A stretch of 35,607 nucleotides of DNA, taken from contig JACQPE010000162.1 in the NCBI GenBank assembly GCA_016207685.1, positions 1 to 35,607 of the forward strand. The letters run 5' to 3'. The stretch comes from Elusimicrobiota bacterium. Lineage in GTDB: Bacteria; Elusimicrobiota; Elusimicrobia; JACQPE01. Shown piece after piece: positions 30,955 through 35,607 of this stretch. Each line of letters starts with the position of its first letter. The stretch's first letter is position 1. The translations under genes and the position numbers were made by a program. Under the pieces are notes generated by a model that searched no databases, was not told the DNA's origin, and was given only the letters and a program-made list of their open reading frames with translations.

Positions 30955-32192
30955 CTAGTCCAGTTGCAGATTTGGCGACCAAAGCCAAAGCGAGCGGCGT
31001 ATTACTGCCGTATTCTTTGGATCGACAGTTAGAGAAATTGCCCAAGGAAGTTGTTTTTTGCCGCAATTGCGTAGTGTCCAACCAGCGGCCTAGAACAAGA
31101 TTTAATGAAGAAGGCATTTGTTCGGCTTGTCAGTGGGCTTATGAAAAAGACCATGTTGTTGATTGGGCAAAGCGCGGCAAGGAACTTGAGAAGCTTTGTG
31201 ATCAATACCGCAGCAAAGACGGCAGTTTCGACGTGGTGGTGCCGGGTTCCGGCGGCAAAGACAGCGGTTTTGTGGCCCATCAACTCAAGCGCCGCTATGG
31301 GATGAACCCTCTTTGCGTGACCTGGTCGCCATTTGAATATACGGATATCGGATGGCAGAATCTTCAGAATTTTGTGAAATCGGGGTTTTCAAATATTTTG
31401 GGCCAGCCCGAAGGGCAGCTTCACAGAAAACTCACCAAGCTTGCCTTCGCGTTGAAAGGAGATCCTTGGGAGCCCTTTACTTACGGCCAAAAGGCCTGGG
31501 CTTTCCATATTGCGGTCCGCTTTAACATCAAATTGATCATGTATGGGGAAAACGGCGAGCTTGAATATGGCGGCAGCGAGAAATACAAGAATTTGCCTTG
31601 TGAGGGTCCCGAAGAGTGGGCGGAGCAGTATTTTAAGGGCACCAGCGTTGATGACTTGGTTAAATTTGGCATTCAATATGGCGTTATCCAACAGAGTGAG
31701 ATTAAGCCCCAGACCCTGGCGCTTTATCGGTGTCCTCCGGCCGAAGAGGTGGTTCGTTCGCAAACTCAAATGCATTGGTATTCGTACTACCACAAGTGGG
31801 TGCCGCAGGAAAATTATTATTACTGCGTCGAGCATACCGGATTTCAGCCAAATCCGGAGGGCCGATCCGAGGGCACTTACACGAAGTATGTGAGTTTGGA
31901 TGACAAGCTCGATGGGTTTCATTGGTGGCTAAGCTATATGAAGTTTGGCATGGGCCGAGCTTCGCGCGATGCCCAAACGGACATTCGCCGCCATCATATC
32001 ACGCGTGACGAGGGTGTCGCTTTGGTGCGCCGTTATGACGGCGAAGCCCCGGCGAGGCAGTTTAAGTGGTTTTTGGATTATGCCGGGGTTACCGAAGAGT
32101 ATTATTGGGAAGTGTGCAATTACTACCGTTCGTTATCAAATGTTTGGGAAAAGAAAAATAACGAATGGGTCATGAAATACCCGGTTGCTTAA
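30951..32192 (+). CDS. WbpG/PseA-like N-acetyl sugar amidotransferase
   Basis: The 413-residue protein has a zinc-ribbon pair of CxxC motifs (C37-R-N-C40 and C57-S-A-C60) followed by the ATP-pyrophosphatase loop P-G-S-G-G-K-D-S (98-105). This is the layout of N-acetyl sugar amidotransferases (WbpG, WbuX, PseA, LegA), which turn an acetamido group into an acetamidino group using ammonia and ATP. The HisF and HisH-like partners upstream supply ammonia. Acetamidino groups occur on legionaminic and pseudaminic acids and on mannuronate derivatives. The nearby NeuA/NeuB/NeuC set suggests the nine-carbon acid or its precursor as substrate. ATGA overlap with the HisH-like gene. Confidence 0.9.
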   Translation: MTSPVADLATKAKASGVLLPYSLDRQLEKLPKEVVFCRNCVVSNQRPRTRFNEEGICSACQWAYEKDHVVDWAKRGKELEKLCDQYRSKDGSFDVVVPGSGGKDSGFVAHQLKRRYGMNPLCVTWSPFEYTDIGWQNLQNFVKSGFSNILGQPEGQLHRKLTKLAFALKGDPWEPFTYGQKAWAFHIAVRFNIKLIMYGENGELEYGGSEKYKNLPCEGPEEWAEQYFKGTSVDDLVKFGIQYGVIQQSEIKPQTLALYRCPPAEEVVRSQTQMHWYSYYHKWVPQENYYYCVEHTGFQPNPEGRSEGTYTKYVSLDDKLDGFHWWLSYMKFGMGRASRDAQTDIRRHHITRDEGVALVRRYDGEAPARQFKWFLDYAGVTEEYYWEVCNYYRSLSNVWEKKNNEWVMKYPVA

Positions 32193-32217
32193 GCGGCCAT
32201 TGCCTCTGGGGTCGCGA

Positions 32218-33213
32218 ATGGAAAACCATCAGGACATGAAGCGGGTTTTGCTCATTGGCTGCGGGCAGCTGGGCAGCCGCCATTTGCAGGCGGCGGCGAG
32301 TTTGCCTGGAATTGACGAAATTGAGCTTGTTGATCCGCGTCAGCCCGCGATTGATCAAGCGCTTTCCCATCTCAAGGAATTGCCCTCTCCCATTAAAGCC
32401 AAGGTTAAAAGTTTTACTTCGCTAGATCAAGCGACCCCGGGCGGTGACTTGTGCATTGTGGCCACGCTTGCCGATCATCGTCCGCAGGCCATTCGGCAGG
32501 CGGCAGATGATTTGGGCTACCGATCATTTTTGGCGGAGAAACTTTTAGCCCAGTCCGTGTCCGAGTATGAGGCCTTGTTGGTTTATTCGCGCGCGCGGCA
32601 GCTATCAATCTGGGTTGACCTGAATTATCGAGCGTATGAATTTTACCGCAAGCTTAAGCAAACGTTGGCCGGGGAACCCTTCATTTTCACAGCCACGGCC
32701 GGCGCCCAGGGTTTGGCTAACAATGGGATTCATAGCGCTGACTTATTTCTATTTTTGGATGGGTCTGATGATATTGGGCCGGTGGGCTCTTTTGTCTATC
32801 CCGGCCTTCTTTCCTCAAAACGGGGAAGCCATATATTTGATTTAAGCGGAACCTTGCATGGGGCAACCCCTAGGGGGAGCCAATTTATTCTTTCTTATTT
32901 TAAAGAAGGCAACGCATCCGAGCATGTCAATATTGTTTCAAGCCGCTATCGCGCGATTGTGGATCCGACCTTGGCCTGGGCTTATGAATCAGATTCTGCC
33001 TCTGGCTGGCAGTGGAGGAGCGTCCCTTTTGCGGAGAACATTTTTATCAGCCATATGTCTCGAGGATTTGTCACGGATATTTTGCAACGGGGGCAATGCT
33101 ATTTGCCCACGATTGAACAGGCTTGGCCGAGTCACCGGTTTATTTTGGGTGAGCTAACCCCGCATTTTCAAAAACTTTTGAAAGTCGAAGCGGAAAAGTG
33201 CCCAGTCGTTTAA
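32218..33213 (+). CDS. Gfo/Idh/MocA-like oxidoreductase
   Basis: The protein (331 aa) has the Rossmann entry R-V-L-L-I-G-C-G-Q-L-G-S-R-H near residues 8-21 and an E-K-L-L-A motif near residue 112 in the place of the usual E-K-P. ATG 32218 has GGGG about 6 nt upstream; ATG 32236 is a good alternative, and the TTG at 32185 is inside the previous gene. The C-terminal part is divergent but includes N-N-G-I-H-S-A-D near 170, a typical substrate-side helix. It follows the amidotransferase gene by 25 nt. Substrate unknown; probably a keto-sugar of this locus. Confidence 0.72.
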   Translation: MENHQDMKRVLLIGCGQLGSRHLQAAASLPGIDEIELVDPRQPAIDQALSHLKELPSPIKAKVKSFTSLDQATPGGDLCIVATLADHRPQAIRQAADDLGYRSFLAEKLLAQSVSEYEALLVYSRARQLSIWVDLNYRAYEFYRKLKQTLAGEPFIFTATAGAQGLANNGIHSADLFLFLDGSDDIGPVGSFVYPGLLSSKRGSHIFDLSGTLHGATPRGSQFILSYFKEGNASEHVNIVSSRYRAIVDPTLAWAYESDSASGWQWRSVPFAENIFISHMSRGFVTDILQRGQCYLPTIEQAWPSHRFILGELTPHFQKLLKVEAEKCPVV

Positions 33214-33256
33214 GGTTCGCTGAAAAATAAATTAATTTATCCATTCTTTCAAATTT

Positions 33257-33290
33257 CCCTCGCCCCTTGAGGGAGAGGGCAGGGTGAGGG
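33257..33290. repeat. Dispersed CCCTC...GAGGG hairpin repeat
   Basis: CCCTCGCCC (33257-33265) pairs with GGGTGAGGG (33282-33290) with one G-T wobble. The sequence resembles the widespread CCCTCACCCTGCCCTCTCCC-type intergenic repeat. It lies in the 115-nt gap before the next oxidoreductase and could stabilise the upstream mRNA end or act as a weak terminator, though no T-tract follows. Confidence 0.6.
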
Positions 33291-33313
33291 GTTAATTGGA
33301 ACAGTCATTTTCT

Positions 33314-33318
33314 AGGAG
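33314..33318 (+). promoter_or_regulatory. Shine-Dalgarno suggesting an internal start for the third oxidoreductase gene
   Basis: AGGAG is 4 nt before TTG 33323 and 10 nt before GTG 33329. The upstream in-frame TTG 33296 is preceded only by the GAGGGG that belongs to the dispersed repeat. Confidence 0.45.
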
Positions 33319-33328
33319 TCCCTTGGCG

Positions 33329-34354
33329 GTGGCCCCGGCCCATGAGCTTTTATCCAGCGCTCAATTGGCCCGTACGATCGCTCGAACGGATTTTTCATCA
33401 AAGAGCGTGTTGGTGGTGGGTTATGGGTTCATGGGCGCGGAGTATGTCAAGGCCCTTGAGGCATTGGGCGTGGGCGAAATCATCGTTTGCTCCCGTTCAA
33501 AAGAACGCCTTGAACCTTTAATCAGCCATCAAAAAATTAGAACGATTTCAGGCGGCTATGACGCTTTGGCGTCGGATGCCGGCGAAGCTCCTGATTTAGC
33601 CATCATTGCCACGCCGACCCAGGATTTGGCCGCTGCTGCCGAGCGCGCCGTTGAATGGGGTTCTAAAAAGCTTTTGATCGAAAAACCCGTTGCTTTAGAA
33701 TCTCAAAAAATCGAGGAGCTTAATCGGCGTTTGGCACGCGCCGGCATTGAGGCTTATGCCGCTTACAACCGCGCGGCTTACCCTGCGTTTGTCGAAGCGA
33801 GATCACGCATGGCCTCTGAAGGAGGCGTGACCTCGTGCGCCTATACGTTTACCGAACTTATCCGCAAGATTAAGTTTGAGGCGGTGCCGCAGGAAGAGCA
33901 AAAGCTTTGGGGCATTGCCAATAGTTTGCATGTGATGAGCCTGGCGCATTGTTTGATCGGGCTGCCGCGACAGTGGTCCAGCTATAAAAAGGGCGCTTTA
34001 GACTGGCACCCCAGCGGTTCGATTTTTGTGGGCAGCGGCATCAGCCAAAAGGGCGTTCCTTTTTCATTTCACGCGGACTGGGGGTCAACCGGCCGATGGT
34101 CGGTCGAGGCGCATACCGCAGCCTCCTCGTACCGTTTGTGTCCGCTGGAGGAGCTTTTTAGAAAAATTTCCTGGAACGGGGATTGGGAAAAAGTGGCGCT
34201 GACGACATTCGCCCCGGAAATTAAAACCGGCATTGCCGAGGAGACGGCGGCCATGCTGGATGAAAGCATCGCCCGGCAAATTCCTTTGCCCAGTCTTCAA
34301 GAAACGATTTTATTGACCCGTTTTGGCGAGGATATTTTCGGTTACTCCGCCTGA
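33329..34354 (+). CDS. Gfo/Idh/MocA-family oxidoreductase
   Basis: Third member of this family in the window. The Rossmann motif V-L-V-V-G-Y-G-F-M-G-A-E-Y lies at about residues 27-39 and E-K-P-V-A near residue 118. The start is uncertain: GTG 33329 (AGGAG 10 nt upstream), TTG 33323 or TTG 33296 are all possible, and all precede the fold by more than 20 residues. It probably oxidises or reduces a sugar for this glycan. It overlaps the following gene by up to 32 nt, indicating coupled expression. Sequence is clearly different from the other two Gfo/Idh proteins, so these are not recent duplicates. Confidence 0.78.
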   Translation: MAPAHELLSSAQLARTIARTDFSSKSVLVVGYGFMGAEYVKALEALGVGEIIVCSRSKERLEPLISHQKIRTISGGYDALASDAGEAPDLAIIATPTQDLAAAAERAVEWGSKKLLIEKPVALESQKIEELNRRLARAGIEAYAAYNRAAYPAFVEARSRMASEGGVTSCAYTFTELIRKIKFEAVPQEEQKLWGIANSLHVMSLAHCLIGLPRQWSSYKKGALDWHPSGSIFVGSGISQKGVPFSFHADWGSTGRWSVEAHTAASSYRLCPLEELFRKISWNGDWEKVALTTFAPEIKTGIAEETAAMLDESIARQIPLPSLQETILLTRFGEDIFGYSA

Positions 34355-35342
34355 TTCCAGAGGTTTCGTTTTTACCGCCCATGATCCCGGCGCTAAAGAA
34401 CATTTAAGGCCTCTCTATCAATACGCGATCCAGATGGGCAGGAGGGCCCATTTTTTGGATTTGGCTCGGATAAGCCTCCAGACCGCGCGCCATCGGCTGC
34501 GCGTATTGATTTTTAAAATCAAGAAAAGCGCTTTAATTGCCGGATGCAGCAGCAAGCAGGAGGAATGGCCGCTGTTGCGCGAGGCGAAGCTTTTGGGCGC
34601 GCGCACGGCTATGCTCGTTGAGATTGGCCCCGGAGATCGATTGCGGGGGATCAACGGGCGCCGTTATCCCGATTTGTTTTTGGCAACCAGCCAGGCTTGC
34701 GCTAATGACCTTGTGGCTTTGGGCGCTTATCCGGATCGCGTCAGAATCGCAGGCAGCGCGCATTTGGAAGCGCTCCCCGGACGTTCAGGGACGCAGGTAA
34801 GCGCTGTTCGCCGGGCATATAACCTCAAGGCGCGGTCATTGTTATTTTCTTTTTTTGGATGTCCGGATTCTTTGGCCACGATTGAGGCGGCAAGGTCTTT
34901 CTTAAGGGCCTTGCCGTTTGTGGCTTACGGCGGTCACGAGGTTGTCATTCGCCTGCATCCGCGCAGCGAGAAATACCTGCGGACGGAACTTGAAAAGTTG
35001 GTCAAAAATTATCCCTGGGCTCAAGTGGACCGGCGTTGGGCGGCGCCAACCATGGATTTATTGAGAGCGTCCACGTGTTCCTTGACCATGGGCTCCACCG
35101 TATCCGCCGAGAGTTTGGCGCTGGGCAAGCCATCCGCTTTTTTTCAAATGGGATGGGATTTTCGTTATTTAGACCGGATTTTTAAGAATATGACCTATGT
35201 CCCCAAAATTCGAACAATCGCGCATTTGCGCCGTTTTATTACCGGCGCTATTAAAAATCATGGCCGTATTTCCCATCATCGCGACATTGAACGCCATCGA
35301 GGTGCCCTCAATCGCTCCTGGCAAGCAATTGATAATCTTTAA
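34323..35342 (+). CDS. GT-B-fold-like protein, possible glycosyltransferase
   Basis: The 339-residue protein is not firmly recognised. It has an F-T-A-H-D-P-G-A-K near residue 17, H-P-R-S-E-K-Y near residue 212 and M-G-S-T-V-S-A-E-S-L-A-L-G-K-P near 257. The last resembles the nucleotide-sugar binding end of GT-B enzymes and of UDP-GlcNAc 2-epimerase-like and CDP-glycerol transferase-like proteins, so a sugar or polyol-phosphate transferase is the best guess. No ATG precedes the conserved N-terminal block, so TTG 34323, inside the upstream gene, is the likely start. It is the last gene of the plus-strand run before the poly-G tract. No signal peptide is seen. Confidence 0.6.
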   Translation: MARIFSVTPPDSRGFVFTAHDPGAKEHLRPLYQYAIQMGRRAHFLDLARISLQTARHRLRVLIFKIKKSALIAGCSSKQEEWPLLREAKLLGARTAMLVEIGPGDRLRGINGRRYPDLFLATSQACANDLVALGAYPDRVRIAGSAHLEALPGRSGTQVSAVRRAYNLKARSLLFSFFGCPDSLATIEAARSFLRALPFVAYGGHEVVIRLHPRSEKYLRTELEKLVKNYPWAQVDRRWAAPTMDLLRASTCSLTMGSTVSAESLALGKPSAFFQMGWDFRYLDRIFKNMTYVPKIRTIAHLRRFITGAIKNHGRISHHRDIERHRGALNRSWQAIDNL

Positions 35343-35373
35343 TTGGCGCCACGCCCGCGTCATGCCCACCCCC

Positions 35374-35404
35374 TTGACAGGGGGGGGGGGGGCTTAAGTG
35401 TTAT
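35374..35404 (+). promoter_or_regulatory. Candidate phase-variable promoter with a G13 spacer
   Basis: A perfect -35 hexamer TTGACA (35374-35379) is directly followed by 13 G residues (35380-35392). A -10-like TGTTAT (35399-35404, 4 of 6 matches) lies 19 nt from the -35. Loss of two G would give the optimal 17-nt spacer. Transcription would start near 35411, leaving a leader of about 40 nt before the ATG at 35450. Confidence 0.5.
35380..35392 (+). repeat. Homopolymeric G13 tract
   Basis: Thirteen consecutive G. Such tracts slip readily in replication and also in sequencing, so the true length may vary. CCCCC (35369-35373) upstream can pair with its first five G around the TTGACA loop, and a longer GCCCACCCCC / GGGGGGGGGC pairing is possible, so a terminator-like role for the upstream gene is an alternative. 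Confidence 0.9.
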
Positions 35405-35433
35405 TCTTCCCAAGCTTCCAAATTTGTTATTTT

Positions 35434-35440
35434 GGGGAGG
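35434..35440 (+). promoter_or_regulatory. Shine-Dalgarno of the tail-fibre-like gene
   Basis: GGGGAGG ends 9 nt before ATG 35450 and marks this frame as the real one, against the overlapping open frame beginning at 35398. Confidence 0.7.
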
Positions 35441-35449
35441 ATAAAATTT

Positions 35450-35607
35450 ATGGCCACCTACGAATACGATGCCGCAGGTTCGGATCCTATCGCCAAATGG
35501 CTCGCCAATGGAGCAGGAACGGAAAAGCTAACCCTCACCGCAGCCGGAAGACTCGGCATTGGCGCCACCTCTCCGGGAGAGCTTCTCGAAATCGCCGGCA
35601 ATTTTAA
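35450..35607 (+). CDS. Tail-fibre/adhesin-like repeat protein (5' end only)
   Basis: An open frame of 52 codons starting M-A-T-Y-E-Y-D-A-A-G-S-D-P-I-A-K and running off the right edge. The block R-L-G-I-G-A-T-S-P-G-E-L-L-E-I-A-G-N is the classic repeat found in phage tail fibres and in large bacterial surface proteins that end with an intramolecular chaperone domain. It has a good ribosome site and lies behind the G13-containing promoter candidate, so it is probably a surface-exposed protein with its own transcription unit. There is no obvious signal peptide at this N terminus. Only the first 158 nt are present, so domain content is unknown. Confidence 0.7.
   Translation, partial: MATYEYDAAGSDPIAKWLANGAGTEKLTLTAAGRLGIGATSPGELLEIAGNF

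Noticed and set aside
35398-35607. Open frame starting at 35398
   Set aside because: Its product is Arg-rich without motif, whereas the frame from 35450 has a Shine-Dalgarno and a known tail-fibre repeat motif.

Overview
This 35.6 kb window is almost entirely one surface-glycan biosynthesis locus. About 32 genes run on the plus strand, mostly joined by 1-20 nt overlaps or gaps of a few bases. One unrelated partial gene sits on the minus strand at the left edge, and a new gene begins at the right edge. Base composition is near 50% GC, Shine-Dalgarno and sigma70-type signals are recognisable, and the gene content (surface sugars, ABC flippase-type exporter, B12-dependent radical SAM enzymes) suggests a free-living bacterium, probably with a Gram-negative type envelope and from a poorly sampled phylum. 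Nothing here fixes the taxonomy. No tRNA, rRNA, CRISPR array or insertion sequence was seen. The longest gene-free stretch is 12692-12944 (253 nt), which holds promoter-like sequence and a dispersed inverted repeat.

Layout. (A) 1-2020: a DUF6580-type membrane protein (-) divergent from a Kef-type antiporter (+). (B) 2156-8473: a six-gene sugar module: a ColD-like PLP 3-dehydratase (active-site Lys replaced by His), a GDP-fucose-synthase-like reductase, a sugar epimerase, an HddA-like GHMP kinase, and a two-subunit thiamine-diphosphate E1 enzyme with no E2/E3 nearby. (C) 8527-12691: a glycosyltransferase and two B12-binding-type radical SAM enzymes. (D) 12945-16821: an MsbA-like ABC exporter and a large membrane protein. 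(E) 16829-21709: a sulfation module (APS kinase, ATP sulfurylase, a divergent pyruvate kinase, PAP phosphatase, sulfotransferase). (F) 21706-32192: a nonulosonic-acid module (Gfo/Idh oxidoreductase, CMP-NulO synthetase, SDR, NeuB-type synthase, NeuC-type epimerase, PHP phosphoesterase, ATP-grasp ligase, epimerase) ending in a HisF/HisH/WbpG-type acetamidino trio with its own strong promoter. (G) 32218-35342: two more Gfo/Idh oxidoreductases and a GT-B-like protein. (H) 35450-end: start of a tail-fibre/adhesin-like gene behind a 13-G tract.

How they may work together (inference): the cluster appears to build and export a heavily decorated glycan with a 3-deoxy or 3,6-dideoxy sugar, possibly carrying a two-carbon branch added by the E1 enzyme, an acetamidino-modified sialic/legionaminic-type acid, and sulfate esters. 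The most notable observations are the ColD-like dehydratase next to an orphan E1 alpha/beta pair, the pyruvate kinase homologue inside the PAPS cycle, the altered HisF, and the G13 tract that starts directly after a perfect -35 hexamer at the right edge.
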